Shown in pieces: positions 1 to 9,105 of a stretch of DNA of 64,000 bases. Origin of the DNA: Chitinophagaceae bacterium UBA4411 (GTDB lineage Bacteria > Bacteroidota > Bacteroidia > Chitinophagales > Chitinophagaceae); the NCBI GenBank assembly GCA_002400415.1, contig DGQP01000015.1, positions 211,883 to 275,882 on the forward strand. The letters are read 5' to 3'. The translations under genes were made by a program, and so were the position numbers. The notes beneath the pieces were generated by a model. That model saw only the letters and a program-made list of their open reading frames with translations. It had not been told where the DNA came from and searched no databases. Numbering within the stretch: the stretch's first letter is position 1; each line of letters begins with the position of its first letter.

Positions 1-1
1 T

Positions 2-643
2 TTTTCCCTTTCATTACTCGCTTTTGACGGAACAAAGCTGAGTATTACCGCCAATAACAAAAGTAATATGGACCTGAAAGTGGAGGTGGATGGCCGCCGC
101 TTTACGATGAGTGACAATACTGTTATTCTGAATAACCTGGCTGAAGGTTACCACTCAGTGAAAATTTTCCGTGAAAAAAGAAATAACGGATGGTTCAATA
201 CGCTGAAACAGGAAGTGATCTACAGCAGTTCCATGTATATGAAACGGGGTTTTCACACTGAAATTAGCGTGAATAAGAATGGAAAAGTCAGCGTTGAAGA
301 AACAAAGATGCGCGGCCGTGATGATGAATACCGGAATGATGATTATGGCTATGATGTGATGACCAGTCGCGAATTCAGCCAGCTCAAAGAGTCATTAAGC
401 CGTGAGTGGTTTGAAAAGAACAGGGTGATCTCCGTTAAAGTGGTGATGGATAAGAACAGGTTCACCAGCCAGCAGGTAAAAGAATTGCTGCAACTGTTCA
501 GCTTCGAGGATTATAAACTGGAGCTGGCCAAATATGGCTACAGGAATACGGTTGATAAGAGAAACTATTTTATAGTAAACGATGTATTCAATTTCAGCAG
601 CAGCCGCACCGAACTGGCCCGTTTTATCCGTGATTTTCGTTAA
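2..643 (+). CDS. DUF4476 domain protein, 5' end cut by window
   Basis: The open frame runs in from the left edge without a stop, so the real start lies outside; the ATG at 68 is internal. The first visible residues continue directly into the rest, so about 213 codons are seen. The last ~95 residues match the DUF4476 pattern common in Bacteroidota: a helix beginning EFSQLKESL, then FTSQQVKELLQLFSFEDYKLELAKYG broken into two adjacent motifs (FTSQQVKELL and LFSFEDYKLELAKYG), and a closing NYFIVNDVFNF. The N-terminal half looks like a small beta domain. Such proteins are usually exported, but the signal peptide would be outside the window. Function is unknown. It converges on sucD and shares a terminator with it. 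Confidence 0.8.
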   Translation, partial: FSLSLLAFDGTKLSITANNKSNMDLKVEVDGRRFTMSDNTVILNNLAEGYHSVKIFREKRNNGWFNTLKQEVIYSSSMYMKRGFHTEISVNKNGKVSVEETKMRGRDDEYRNDDYGYDVMTSREFSQLKESLSREWFEKNRVISVKVVMDKNRFTSQQVKELLQLFSFEDYKLELAKYGYRNTVDKRNYFIVNDVFNFSSSRTELARFIRDFR

Positions 644-684
644 CCCCGGTTCCCCAACGGGGAACTGATAAAGTATGATAACTA

Positions 685-712
685 CAATGCCTCTTCAAAT
701 GAAGAGGCATTG
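685..712. terminator. Bidirectional terminator between DUF4476 gene and sucD
   Basis: A perfect 12-bp stem (685-696 pairs with 701-712) encloses a 4-nt AAAT loop and lies between two convergent genes. A T-rich tail follows on the + strand. A second weaker hairpin (about 649-665, 7-bp stem) lies just upstream and has no T tract. Confidence 0.75.
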
Positions 713-733
713 TTTATTAAGGAGCTTAATCAC

Positions 734-1609
734 TTATTTTTTGATCACTTCTGCCATTTTTTTACCGATATCAGCAGGGCTGCTTACTACATGGATACCG
801 CATTCGGTCATGATCTTCATTTTTGCAGCAGCAGTATCATCAGCGCCGCCTACAATGGCACCGGCATGTCCCATCCGGCGTCCCGGAGGCGCTGTCTGGC
901 CTGCGATGAAACCAACAACGGGTTTTTTATTACCGGTTTCTTTGATCCAGCGGGCAGCTTCAGCTTCCATACCACCACCGATCTCGCCGATCATAACAAT
1001 AGCATCTGTTTCAGGATCATTCATGAATAATTCAACGGCTTCTTTTGTTGTGGTACCGATGATCGGATCGCCACCAATACCCACCGCTGTTGAAATACCA
1101 AGACCTGCTTTTGCCACCTGGTCAGCTGCTTCGTAGGTTAATGTGCCGGATTTTGAAACGATGCCGATACGACCGGGAATGAATACAAATCCCGGCATGA
1201 TCCCTACTTTGCATTCACCGGCAGTAATTACACCGGGGCAGTTAGGACCTACCAACCGGGTGGATTTTCCCTGTAAATAATTTTTCACTTTTACCATATC
1301 CTGCACCGGAATACCTTCGGTGATGCAAACAACCAGTTTAATACCGGCTTCAGCCGCTTCCATTATAGCATCAGCCGCAAAAGCAGGCGGAACAAAAATG
1401 ATGCTTGTGTCAGCAGCGGTTGTTTTTACACAATCAGCCACTGTATTAAAAACAGGTTTATCAAGATGAGAAGTGCCGCCTTTGCCGGGCGTAACACCAC
1501 CTACTACATTGGTTCCGTATTCGATCATCTGGGTGGCATGAAAAGTGCCTTCTGTGCCCGTGAAACCCTGTACTAAGATTTTGGAGTTTTTATTCACTAG
1601 AATGCTCAT
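734..1609 (-). CDS. sucD: Succinate--CoA ligase (ADP-forming) subunit alpha
   Basis: This is the alpha subunit of succinyl-CoA synthetase, which interconverts succinyl-CoA and succinate with substrate-level phosphorylation in the TCA cycle. At 291 residues it has the usual family length. The N-terminal CoA-binding Rossmann part carries QGFTGTEGTFH near residues 14-24, and GPNCPG lies at 121-126. The phosphorylated histidine is H248 in GHAGAIVGG, equivalent to His246 of the E. coli enzyme. The beta subunit gene sucC is not in the window, so the two subunits are encoded apart here. A TACTTTTG promoter element lies just upstream and a strong hairpin downstream, suggesting a single-gene transcript. 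Confidence 0.97.
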   Translation of the reverse strand: MSILVNKNSKILVQGFTGTEGTFHATQMIEYGTNVVGGVTPGKGGTSHLDKPVFNTVADCVKTTAADTSIIFVPPAFAADAIMEAAEAGIKLVVCITEGIPVQDMVKVKNYLQGKSTRLVGPNCPGVITAGECKVGIMPGFVFIPGRIGIVSKSGTLTYEAADQVAKAGLGISTAVGIGGDPIIGTTTKEAVELFMNDPETDAIVMIGEIGGGMEAEAARWIKETGNKKPVVGFIAGQTAPPGRRMGHAGAIVGGADDTAAAKMKIMTECGIHVVSSPADIGKKMAEVIKK

Positions 1610-1631
1610 AACCGGTCTGATTTTAGTCCGG

Positions 1632-1639
1632 CAAAAGTA
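1632..1639 (-). promoter_or_regulatory. Candidate sucD promoter -7 element
   Basis: On the minus strand this reads TACTTTTG, matching the Bacteroidota -7 consensus TAnnTTTG, 22 nt before the sucD start codon. No clear -33 TTTG box is visible at the expected distance. Confidence 0.45.
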
Positions 1640-1668
1640 AGGTATTTGATGTTTACAGGAACTGTACT

Positions 1669-2517
1669 TTATACATCTTTGGAAGGAGGGATAACAGGGG
1701 GCGCATCTTTGTCTATCAGGAGGTCCATGTTCCGGTGGTTGGGTATCCGGCCTGTTTCTTCCAGCATCCGCATGTCCTTGGCGTCTTTCAGGAAGTCAGA
1801 AGCGAAGATGAAGTCATTCAGCCGCTGGTTTTTACTGAAAATGATCTCCCTGTTAGTGCCTTCCCATTCTTTATTACCCTGGTACATGTATAAGATATAA
1901 TCGCCGATTTCCATTACACTGTTCATGTCATGGGTGTTGACGACCGTTGTGATATTATATTCAATTGTAATTTCTTTGATCAGTTTATCAATGACCAACG
2001 AGGTTTGCGGGTCAAGACCCGAGTTAGGCTCATCACAAAACAGGTATTTGGGATTTAATACAATGGCTCTTGCCAGGGCAACCCTTTTTTTCATTCCCCC
2101 GCTGAGCTCGGCGGGATATTTCCTGTTGGCTTCCACCAGGTTCACCCGGTTCAGTACCTCGTTCACCCGGTCCTGCTTTTTCTTCACGGGCCAGCTGGTA
2201 AACATATCAAGCGGGAACATGACGTTTTGTTCCACCGTTAAACTGTCGAATAAAGCTGAGCCCTGGAACAGCATGCCAATTTCTTTACGGATTTCTGTTT
2301 TGGCCTGGCTGTCCATGGTTGTAAAGTTCTGCCCCCCGTAAAGCACTTCCCCTTCATCAGGCTCAAAGAGGCCCACCATACATTTCATCAGCACGGTTTT
2401 CCCGCTGCCACTGGAACCAATGATAAGGTTGCACTGACCGGCTTTCATCACGGTACTAACGTCCTGGATAACTGTCCTGTTACCAAACCTCTTTTGTATG
2501 TTTTTAACTTCAATCAT
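1669..2517 (-). CDS. ABC transporter ATP-binding protein, MlaF-type
   Basis: This is a cytoplasmic ATPase of a lipid-type ABC transporter (MlaF/Ttg2A group), 282 residues. Walker A is GSSGSGKT at residues 34-41, the signature is LSGGM followed by KKRVALARA, and Walker B is YLFCDEP. About 35 extra residues after the ATPase core form a charged C-terminal tail. The gene follows the MlaE-like permease gene on the same strand with a 100-nt gap, so the two probably form one transporter for phospholipid movement between the inner and outer membranes. No MlaD (MCE) gene is adjacent; it may be encoded elsewhere. The substrate is inferred from family membership only. Confidence 0.85.
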   Translation of the reverse strand: MIEVKNIQKRFGNRTVIQDVSTVMKAGQCNLIIGSSGSGKTVLMKCMVGLFEPDEGEVLYGGQNFTTMDSQAKTEIRKEIGMLFQGSALFDSLTVEQNVMFPLDMFTSWPVKKKQDRVNEVLNRVNLVEANRKYPAELSGGMKKRVALARAIVLNPKYLFCDEPNSGLDPQTSLVIDKLIKEITIEYNITTVVNTHDMNSVMEIGDYILYMYQGNKEWEGTNREIIFSKNQRLNDFIFASDFLKDAKDMRMLEETGRIPNHRNMDLLIDKDAPPVIPPSKDV

Positions 2518-2617
2518 GTTTCATCTCCCGGCTGGAGGTACTAATTTTCTTTCCGGTGGTTAGTTTTATCAACTGTGATTTAATAACTGCCAAAGTCCCT
2601 TCTTCAGGGAACAGGGG

Positions 2618-3355
2618 TTATAATAAAAGTGCTGATAACACATAATCTGCAAACAATATCGCTATACAACTTACAACCACTGCTTTGGTGCTGGCTCTTC
2701 CGATTTCTAATGCACCTCCCTGGACAAAGTAGCCATAAAAAGCAGGTACACTGGAAATAATGAATGCGAATACGTAGGATTTGATCAACGCAAAAATGAC
2801 ATTATAGGGAACAAAATTTTCCAGCAATCCCCGGTCATATACGTTGCCGGAAAGGATATTGGCCATCGCACCTGCCAGGCGGCCTCCCCAGATGCCTAGT
2901 ACCATGGCAATAATAACCAGTAAGGGTATCATCAAAAGGGCGGCAGCGATTTTTGGCATGACCAGGTAGCCTTTGGTATTAATACCCATGATCTCTAATG
3001 CGTCGATCTGTTCACTTACCCGCATATTCCCCAGTTCACTGGCAATACGGCTGCCGGCCACACCTGCTAATACAATACAAACAAGGGTGGGGGCAAATTC
3101 AAGAATGACCGTATCTCTTACAATTTGTGCAATCGTGGAAGGAGGAATGATCGGGCTGACTAACTGGTAGGCAGTCTGAATGGTGGATACAGCACCGATA
3201 AAAACCGAAATAATAGCTACTATACCCAGCGAGCCCACGCCAATCTCAGCACATTGGTGCATGAACTCTTTCCAGTACATCTTACCGTTTTCCGGTTTGG
3301 AAAACATGCCTTTGATCATCAGAAGGTAACGGCCTATGTCGCTGAAAATGGTCAT
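2618..3355 (-). CDS. ABC transporter permease, MlaE family
   Basis: This 245-residue membrane protein has the MlaE/DUF140 permease pattern: several hydrophobic segments, the motif ELGNMRVSEQIDALEIMGIN around residues 127-146, and a conserved VMPKIAAALLMIPLL segment after it. It would form the membrane part of the transporter with the downstream ATP-binding protein. The family moves lipids, and in proteobacteria it maintains outer-membrane lipid asymmetry. Start at 3355 is supported by the typical short amphipathic N-terminus (MTIFSDIGRYLLMIKGMF). Confidence 0.88.
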   Translation of the reverse strand: MTIFSDIGRYLLMIKGMFSKPENGKMYWKEFMHQCAEIGVGSLGIVAIISVFIGAVSTIQTAYQLVSPIIPPSTIAQIVRDTVILEFAPTLVCIVLAGVAGSRIASELGNMRVSEQIDALEIMGINTKGYLVMPKIAAALLMIPLLVIIAMVLGIWGGRLAGAMANILSGNVYDRGLLENFVPYNVIFALIKSYVFAFIISSVPAFYGYFVQGGALEIGRASTKAVVVSCIAILFADYVLSALLL

Positions 3356-3436
3356 CGATTGGTTTAGGCTGTAAAATACAACGAAAATTATTGTTACAGC
3401 ATCCCGGCCATTTCATGTGGCGGGATGCTGCAGTAC

Positions 3437-5782
3437 TTATAGTTCCTGGGGACTTTTTTTATACCGTTTCCACCAGGGTGAACGTTTGACAATCTCTTCC
3501 GTGGAAATTTTGCTTTTCATTTGTGCATCCACCACGGCTACCAGTGCCATATTAAGGATGCTCCGCACAGAACTTCCTAATTGTAATATATGAACCGGTT
3601 TATTCAATCCCAGCAAGATCGGTCCTACGGCATCTGCTGTTTCCAGTTCTTTCAGCAGGTTATAGGCAATGTTACCTGCGGCGAGATTCGGGAAGATGAG
3701 GGTGTTGACTTCTTTGTCAACAAGCTCTGAGAATGGATAGTTTTCTTTCATCAATTCCTTATTGAAAGCCACACTGGCCTGCATCTCCCCATCCACGATC
3801 AGCGATGGCATTTTTTCTTTTACAATTTTTCTTGCTTCAGCAACTAATCTTGCTTCAGCAGAATTACTGCTGCCAAAATTGGAATAGCTCAGCATGGCAA
3901 TCCTCGGTGTGATATTGAAATTTCTGACTTCTCTTGCCACCATCAGGGTAATTTCTGCGAGCTCTTCGGCTGTCGGGTTGAAATTAACAGTCGTATCCGC
4001 CAGGAACAGGGGACCTTTTTTGGTCAGCATCATATACATGCCTGCAATATTCTGAACTCCTTCTTCCGTGCCAATTGTTTGGATAGCAGGTCTTATGGTA
4101 TCGGGATAGTTTTTGGCTAAGCCGGAGATCATTGCATCCGCATCACCACATTCCACCATCATGCAGCCAAAATAATTGCGGTCCTTCATAACTTTCCTGG
4201 CTTCATAGGCGTTGAAGCCTTTCCGGCCTCTTCTTGCAAAGAAAAGATCGGAATAGGAATTCCTTTTTTCTTCCATGGCATCACTGCGGGGATCAAAAAT
4301 GGGGATATCGTCTATATCAACTCCATTTGCGTCTGCAATGGTTCTGATTTTGTTCTCATCACCCAATAAGATCGGGTAACCAATTCCTTCATCAAAAATG
4401 AGCTGGGCTGCTTTCAGTATTTTCAGGTTGTCAGCTTCTGCAAACACAATCCGTTTAGGATCTTTGCGGGCTTTATTGCCAAGTATCCGCATCACATGGT
4501 TGTCAAGGCCGAGACGGCTGTCCAGGTTGTTTTCATAGGCATCCCAGTCACTGATTGGATTTTTTGCCACGCCGCTTTCGATAGCTGCTTTGGCAACCGC
4601 CGGTGCCACCGTAGCCAGGAGTCTCGGATCAAGCGGTTTGGGGATTATATAATTTTCGCCGAAAGAAATGCTCTTTTCATTGTAGGCCATGTTCACAATA
4701 TCCGGTACCGGCGTTTTTGCCAGCTGGGCGAGTGCCTTTACAGCAGCCAGTTTCATGGCCTCATTGATTTGCGTGGCCCTTACATCTAAAGCACCCCGGA
4801 AGATATACGGGAAACCAAGCACATTGTTTACCTGGTTGGGATAATCGCTCCGGCCGGTAGCCATGATCACATCTTTACGGGCACTGGTTGCATCTTCCCA
4901 GCTGATCTCCGGGTCGGGGTTCGCCATGGCAAAAACGATCGGGTTCTTTGCCATGCTTTTGATCATATCTCCATTCAGCACACCGCCTTTACTTAAACCA
5001 ATGAACACATCAGCATCTTTCATTCCTTCCGTCAGTGTTACCATCTTGCCGGATGAAATAAATTCTTTTTTTAATTCATCCAGATCGGTCCGGCTTTCAT
5101 GAATAAGGCCTTTGCTGTCAAACACACGGAAGTTCTCTTTTTTGGCGCCTAATGAAATATACAATTTCATACAGGCCACGGCCGCAGCGCCGGCGCCATT
5201 CACCACGATTTTAATTTTATCTAATTTCTTCTTTTGAATTTCACAGGCATTCAGTAATGCAGCTGCACTGATGATCGCCGTACCATGCTGGTCATCATGC
5301 ATGATCGGGATCTTCATTATTTCCTTGAGCTTCTTCTCTATATAAAAACATTCAGGAGCTTTGATGTCTTCCAGGTTGATACCGCCAAAGGTGGGTTCCA
5401 GCGCCTTAACGATCTGGACAAATTTCTCTGGATCTTTCTCGTTAATTTCAATGTCAAACACATCAATGTCTGCAAATATTTTAAATAACACTCCTTTTCC
5501 TTCCATTACAGGTTTCCCGGCTTCGGGGCCTATATCACCCAGGCCAAGGACAGCAGTACCATTGCTGATAACCGCTACCAGGTTTCCTTTAGCTGTATAT
5601 TTATAAACATCTTCAGGGTTAGCTGCTATTTCAAGACAGGGTGCAGCCACCCCGGGGGAATAGGCAAGAGAAAGATCTCGTTGGGTTTTGGCTTCTTTAG
5701 TGGGGATGACTTCTATTTTTCCGGGCCTCCCTTTTGCATGGTATTCGAGGGCCTGTTGTTTCCGCAATTCATTCTTGTTCAT
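3437..5782 (-). CDS. maeB: NADP-dependent malic enzyme with C-terminal phosphotransacetylase-like domain
   Basis: This enzyme decarboxylates malate oxidatively to pyruvate with reduction of NADP, linking the TCA cycle to pyruvate and biosynthetic reducing power. The 781-residue length is that of the MaeB-type fusion. Residues ~1-420 are the malic enzyme domain, with LAYSPGVAAPC at about 39-49, metal-site region MHDDQHGTA and an NAD(P)-binding VNGAGAAAVAC. Residues ~430-770 are a phosphotransacetylase-like domain, which in this family is usually regulatory rather than catalytic. It stands alone between mlaE and a small lipoprotein gene on the same strand. A weak TACCTTGC element lies about 55 nt upstream. 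Confidence 0.95.
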   Translation of the reverse strand: MNKNELRKQQALEYHAKGRPGKIEVIPTKEAKTQRDLSLAYSPGVAAPCLEIAANPEDVYKYTAKGNLVAVISNGTAVLGLGDIGPEAGKPVMEGKGVLFKIFADIDVFDIEINEKDPEKFVQIVKALEPTFGGINLEDIKAPECFYIEKKLKEIMKIPIMHDDQHGTAIISAAALLNACEIQKKKLDKIKIVVNGAGAAAVACMKLYISLGAKKENFRVFDSKGLIHESRTDLDELKKEFISSGKMVTLTEGMKDADVFIGLSKGGVLNGDMIKSMAKNPIVFAMANPDPEISWEDATSARKDVIMATGRSDYPNQVNNVLGFPYIFRGALDVRATQINEAMKLAAVKALAQLAKTPVPDIVNMAYNEKSISFGENYIIPKPLDPRLLATVAPAVAKAAIESGVAKNPISDWDAYENNLDSRLGLDNHVMRILGNKARKDPKRIVFAEADNLKILKAAQLIFDEGIGYPILLGDENKIRTIADANGVDIDDIPIFDPRSDAMEEKRNSYSDLFFARRGRKGFNAYEARKVMKDRNYFGCMMVECGDADAMISGLAKNYPDTIRPAIQTIGTEEGVQNIAGMYMMLTKKGPLFLADTTVNFNPTAEELAEITLMVAREVRNFNITPRIAMLSYSNFGSSNSAEARLVAEARKIVKEKMPSLIVDGEMQASVAFNKELMKENYPFSELVDKEVNTLIFPNLAAGNIAYNLLKELETADAVGPILLGLNKPVHILQLGSSVRSILNMALVAVVDAQMKSKISTEEIVKRSPWWKRYKKSPQEL

Positions 5783-5915
5783 ACCGGATTTTTATTTTTA
5801 GTCCATTCAGCACATTCCTTGTATCGGGGCTGCAAGGTACAAAATAATAATCCGAATGCAGATAAGAGGCAACCGGCGGCAGGTTTCAATAATAGGATAT
5901 GTGTTTACCAGTTGG

Positions 5916-6326
5916 TTAAAGCTTCGTGACTTTTACTTCTGCTTTGATCTTATAAAAGGGAACAGGAAGGGAGTGGGTTCCCGGGTAGGGATAAAGATTG
6001 AGAAATTCAATTTTATAATTTTCAATAGTTGTATCCTTTGGAAATTGAGGGTAGAAATCGTGCGTTGAAAGCTTTACCGGGTAAGTGGTATTATTTTTAG
6101 TAAAAGAGAATTTTGCAATGGCTGTTCCTTCCCAGATGCACATAGCCTTTTCCGGGCAGCGGGAATCAGCGATCAGGCTGTCAAAACAAAGTGAAACGGT
6201 TTCACCATTATAGGTATAGTTTTTACAATCTGCCAGGCGCAGCAGGTTTGGGTTTTCTGTTTCGCCTGATTTTTTACAGGAAATGACAAGAAGTGCAGTC
6301 GCCAGGCAAAAAAATACAACTCTCAT
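5916..6326 (-). CDS. Small lipoprotein, unknown function
   Basis: I place the start at 6326 rather than at the longer frame start (6392). The 6326 ATG gives a lipoprotein signal peptide ending in LLVISC, has a GGAG sequence a few nucleotides before it, and avoids overlap with the upstream gene. The product has 136 residues. After the lipobox it contains a DSRCPEKAMCIWEG motif, with cysteines in a pattern recurring in small Bacteroidota lipoproteins, and a beta-rich C-terminal half. No function can be assigned. It follows the M20 amidohydrolase gene by about 50 nt and may be co-transcribed with it. Confidence 0.7.
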   Translation of the reverse strand: MRVVFFCLATALLVISCKKSGETENPNLLRLADCKNYTYNGETVSLCFDSLIADSRCPEKAMCIWEGTAIAKFSFTKNNTTYPVKLSTHDFYPQFPKDTTIENYKIEFLNLYPYPGTHSLPVPFYKIKAEVKVTKL

Positions 6327-6378
6327 AGCTCCGTTTATTTTTCCTGACAGCTGCGGAAAATGTATCGTTGCACGAAAA

Positions 6379-7560
6379 TCAGGTTTTAACACTGCTGCCC
6401 AGCCAGGCCATCATACCCATACCAATTTCAATAGCTGATTCATCGATATCAAAAGTGGGAGTGTGTACACCCGAAGTGATTCCTTTTTCTTTATTCATCA
6501 CACCCAGCCGGAAAAAACAACCGGGAATCTGCTGGGAATAGTAGCCAAAATCTTCGGCTCCCATTCGTTTTTCGGTTTCTTCCACGTTGGCTTCGCCAAT
6601 AAAAACTACAGCCTTCGCTTTTGCCGTTTCATTCAGTTCCTCATTATTATAAACAGATGGGTAGCCCACATCAATCAGCAGGTCTATTTCCCCTCCCATG
6701 CTATGTACGAGGTCAGTTGCCATTTTCCGGATCAGTTCATGGGCCCTGAAACGCCAGGTCTCATCCATAGCCCTGAATGTTCCTTTCAATTTTACTTCGT
6801 TGGGAATGACATTGGTTGTTTCACCGCCTTTAAAAGACGTAATGGATAGCACAGTGGGGTTATGCGGGTCATTGTTACGGCTTACAATTTGCTGCAATGC
6901 AATGATGAGATGTGATGCGATCAGTATCGGGTCAATACATAAATGAGGAGAAGCCGCATGGCCTCCTTTCCCTTTTATGGTTATATATAATTCATCTGCA
7001 CTGGCCATCACTTTACCGGCCCGGAAACTCATTTTACCAACTGCTAAACCCGGATGCACATGTAAACCAAATATGCAGGAAGGTGCCGGGTTGTCCAGCA
7101 CGCCTTCTTTGATCAGTAAACTGGCGCCACCGGGATTCTTTTCTTCACCCGGCTGAAAGATCAGTTTGATGGTTCCTTCCCATTCATTACGCAGTTCATT
7201 CAGAATTTTTGCTGCACCCAGTAAGCAGGTAGTATGCACATCATGACCACAGGCATGCATTATGCCGTTCCGGGTTGATTTATAGGGTACTTCATTTTCT
7301 TCCTGGATAGGCAATGCGTCCATATCAGCCCGCAGTGCAATGATCCTTGAATTGGGATTGCGGCCTTTAATTAAACCAATAACACCCGTAGTGGCTTTTA
7401 TTTCAAATGGAATACCCAGTTCGAAAAGTTTGTCTTGTACAAACCTGGATGTTTCGTATTCCTGGTAGCTTAGTTCAGGATGGGCATGCAGGTGATGACG
7501 GATCTCAATAAATTCCCGGGCATACTGTTTTGCCAGTGCTTTAATCTTCTCTGCTATCAT
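6379..7560 (-). CDS. M20-family amidohydrolase (N-acyl amino acid hydrolase type)
   Basis: This is a 393-residue zinc peptidase-fold enzyme of the M20D amidohydrolase group, which cleaves N-acyl amino acids or related amides. The N-terminal RHHLHAHPELSYQEYET region (residues 21-37), ALRADMDALP (75-84) and metal-binding MHACGHDVHT (101-110, with C104 and H106) are visible, as is QPGEE (136-140) with the catalytic and metal glutamates. The lid domain carries KGKGGHAASPH. There is no signal peptide, so it should act in the cytoplasm. The exact substrate (hippurate, acetyl-diaminopimelate, indole conjugates) cannot be told from sequence. Confidence 0.9.
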   Translation of the reverse strand: MIAEKIKALAKQYAREFIEIRHHLHAHPELSYQEYETSRFVQDKLFELGIPFEIKATTGVIGLIKGRNPNSRIIALRADMDALPIQEENEVPYKSTRNGIMHACGHDVHTTCLLGAAKILNELRNEWEGTIKLIFQPGEEKNPGGASLLIKEGVLDNPAPSCIFGLHVHPGLAVGKMSFRAGKVMASADELYITIKGKGGHAASPHLCIDPILIASHLIIALQQIVSRNNDPHNPTVLSITSFKGGETTNVIPNEVKLKGTFRAMDETWRFRAHELIRKMATDLVHSMGGEIDLLIDVGYPSVYNNEELNETAKAKAVVFIGEANVEETEKRMGAEDFGYYSQQIPGCFFRLGVMNKEKGITSGVHTPTFDIDESAIEIGMGMMAWLGSSVKT

Positions 7561-7564
7561 GGCT

Positions 7565-7572
7565 CAAAAGTA
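7565..7572 (-). promoter_or_regulatory. Candidate -7 element immediately before the M20 gene
   Basis: The minus strand reads TACTTTTG (consensus TAnnTTTG) ending only 4 nt before the start codon at 7560. If used, transcription would begin at or very near the ATG, giving a nearly leaderless message. No -33 box is evident. Confidence 0.35.
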
Positions 7573-7605
7573 CTACTTAGCGCCGAAGGGTTATATTATG
7601 CCCAT

Positions 7606-7638
7606 AAAAAATCCCGTCACAGGCAGGCGGGATTTTTT
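7606..7638 (-). terminator. Terminator of the SPOR/ALDH-like transcript
   Basis: An 11-bp stem (7606-7616 with 7628-7638; AAAAAATCCCG and its complement) surrounds an 11-nt loop. Read on the minus strand, it ends in a run of T. It lies about 25 nt after the SPOR gene. Confidence 0.75.
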
Positions 7639-7662
7639 TAAACAGCGACCAAAATATTTTTT

Positions 7663-8136
7663 CTAAGGCGTGATCTCCATTTCATTTTCTTCGTACTTAC
7701 CCGGTTTCACCTCTACTTTGTCTGGCATAACAAATACTCCTTTTGGAAAATAGACTTTGAGTTTCTTCTGGTATTCTTCTGCCTCCTTTCTTTCTTTGAA
7801 GTTGCCTACTTTAAGTTTATAGTAGGGTGACTGATGCCACATGTAGGCTTTCAGTTCGGGAAAATAGGTATATACTTTTGTTTTGGCAGCAATAGCTTCA
7901 TCCCGGCTGTTGGTGGTAATGATCATCAGGCGGAAGCCTTTTACAATGCGGCGGGCATCCCGGCTTGTTTCCTCGTTGATCTGTGCCTGTTTTTTTACCA
8001 GCAGGTCCAGTCTCGGGTCTTTATGTACAACGATAGAATTGCTGTCCATGTTTTTTTTCCAGGTGCTATCCTGTGCATAGCCGGTTACTGTAAAGAATAC
8101 AACTGCTATAAAGAAGATCATTTTCATATATCGCAT
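7663..8136 (-). CDS. Exported SPOR-domain protein
   Basis: I chose the ATG at 8136 (8127 is an equal alternative). A start at 8184 would place extra residues before a clear signal peptide and overlap the upstream gene. The signal peptide runs MIFFIAVVFFTVTGYAQ. The C-terminal ~75 residues form an SPOR domain, starting at FRLMIITTNSRDEA, with KLKVGNFKERKEAEEY and a closing FPKGVFVMPDKVEV. SPOR domains bind peptidoglycan strands stripped of stem peptides, so the protein probably acts at the cell wall in the periplasm. It lies downstream of the ALDH-like gene, and that neighbourhood gives no functional link. Confidence 0.82.
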   Translation of the reverse strand: MRYMKMIFFIAVVFFTVTGYAQDSTWKKNMDSNSIVVHKDPRLDLLVKKQAQINEETSRDARRIVKGFRLMIITTNSRDEAIAAKTKVYTYFPELKAYMWHQSPYYKLKVGNFKERKEAEEYQKKLKVYFPKGVFVMPDKVEVKPGKYEENEMEITP

Positions 8137-8158
8137 AAAGTCAAATATCTTACCAAAA

Positions 8159-9061
8159 TTAATAACCGCCACCGGCTCCTGCAATATTTTCCACGGGATG
8201 CCAGGTTGTTTTTATTTCCTGGGTATCCATGATGAAATAAGGTGACTGGCCTTCCTCACCATACCAGTTTATTTTATCATAGAATGAAACCCGTTTCAGG
8301 TTCGTGGCCGATTTCTCTCTGATCATTTTCTGTGTATCAGAATTGTTTTCACAGTAAAGGGTTGCATTCACATCCATATGATCAACGAACCAACTGGCCA
8401 GTTCTGCCGGCCGGCCTGTTAAAATATTGACAACTCCGCCGGGCAGGTCAGATGAATTCAGTACTTCTGCAAAAGTGACAGCGCAAAGCGGTTTCGTTTC
8501 GGAAGCTAAAACCACGCAGGTATTACCGCCTGCAATAACGGGCGCAATCACAGACACCAGACCTAATAAAGAATCACCCTGTGGTGCAATAATTGCAACC
8601 ACTCCAGTTGGTTCCGGAACCGAGAAATTAAAATGGGAGGAGGCCACCGGGTTCACTGCACTGAATAGTTGCTGAAATTTATCACACCAGCCGGCATAAT
8701 AGATCAGCCGGTCAATAGCAAGGTTCACTTCTTTTTCTGCTTTTATTTTACTTGCATCCTGTTGTACAAGCTCATCAACAAATTGCGCTTTCCTGCCTTC
8801 CAGCATTTCGGCCATGCGGTATAATATCTGACTGCGGTTAAAAGCAGCCCTGCTGCTCCAGCCGCCAAAAGCTCCTCTGGCCGACACAACAGCATCGCGG
8901 AAATCTTTTCTTGAACTGAGGCATACATTCGCCAGTTTTTTTCCGGCTGCATTGGTGGGGATATAATAACGGCCGGATTCTGTTCTCGGAAATTGCCCAC
9001 CGATATAGATTTTATAGGTCTTTAGTACTTCAAGGCGATCAGAAGCTTTCGTTTTTTCCAT
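8159..9061 (-). CDS. Shortened aldehyde dehydrogenase-like protein, no catalytic half
   Basis: The 300 residues match the N-terminal coenzyme-binding part of aldehyde dehydrogenases: YIGGQFPRTESG near residue 19, GVVAIIAPQGDSLLGL and LPGGVVNILTG. The catalytic domain with its cysteine and glutamate is missing. The protein ends in a distinct tail containing SPYFIMDTQEIKTTWHPVE, split here as SPYFIMDTQ and IKTTWHPVE. This is not a random truncation, because the reading frame is intact and the end looks structured. I know of ALDH16-type proteins in which a full ALDH is followed by a second, inactive ALDH domain; this gene with the full ALDH at 9604-11106 resembles a split version. It may be a structural partner subunit. 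Its own enzymatic activity is unlikely. Confidence 0.75.
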   Translation of the reverse strand: MEKTKASDRLEVLKTYKIYIGGQFPRTESGRYYIPTNAAGKKLANVCLSSRKDFRDAVVSARGAFGGWSSRAAFNRSQILYRMAEMLEGRKAQFVDELVQQDASKIKAEKEVNLAIDRLIYYAGWCDKFQQLFSAVNPVASSHFNFSVPEPTGVVAIIAPQGDSLLGLVSVIAPVIAGGNTCVVLASETKPLCAVTFAEVLNSSDLPGGVVNILTGRPAELASWFVDHMDVNATLYCENNSDTQKMIREKSATNLKRVSFYDKINWYGEEGQSPYFIMDTQEIKTTWHPVENIAGAGGGY

Positions 9062-9065
9062 ACTA

Positions 9066-9105
9066 GTTGTTCAATAAGTTTAAAATGTTGAAGAGGGTCA
9101 AGAGG
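9066..9105. repeat. 9-nt periodic repeat spacer, copy A
   Basis: Read on the minus strand the spacer is four consecutive 9-mers: TTGACCCTC, TTCAACATT, TTAAACTTA, TTGAACAAC. Related 9-nt periodic tracts lie at 9509-9607 and 11107-11163. Confidence 0.6.

Noticed and set aside
675..1136. Long + strand frames opposite sucD, and similar frames opposite mlaF, maeB, secA and others
   Set aside because: They lie antisense to well-recognised genes, have atypical composition and no family features; they are shadows.
8159..9061. The half ALDH as a recent pseudogene
   Set aside because: The frame is intact, the end carries its own structured tail, and no trace of a catalytic domain follows downstream.
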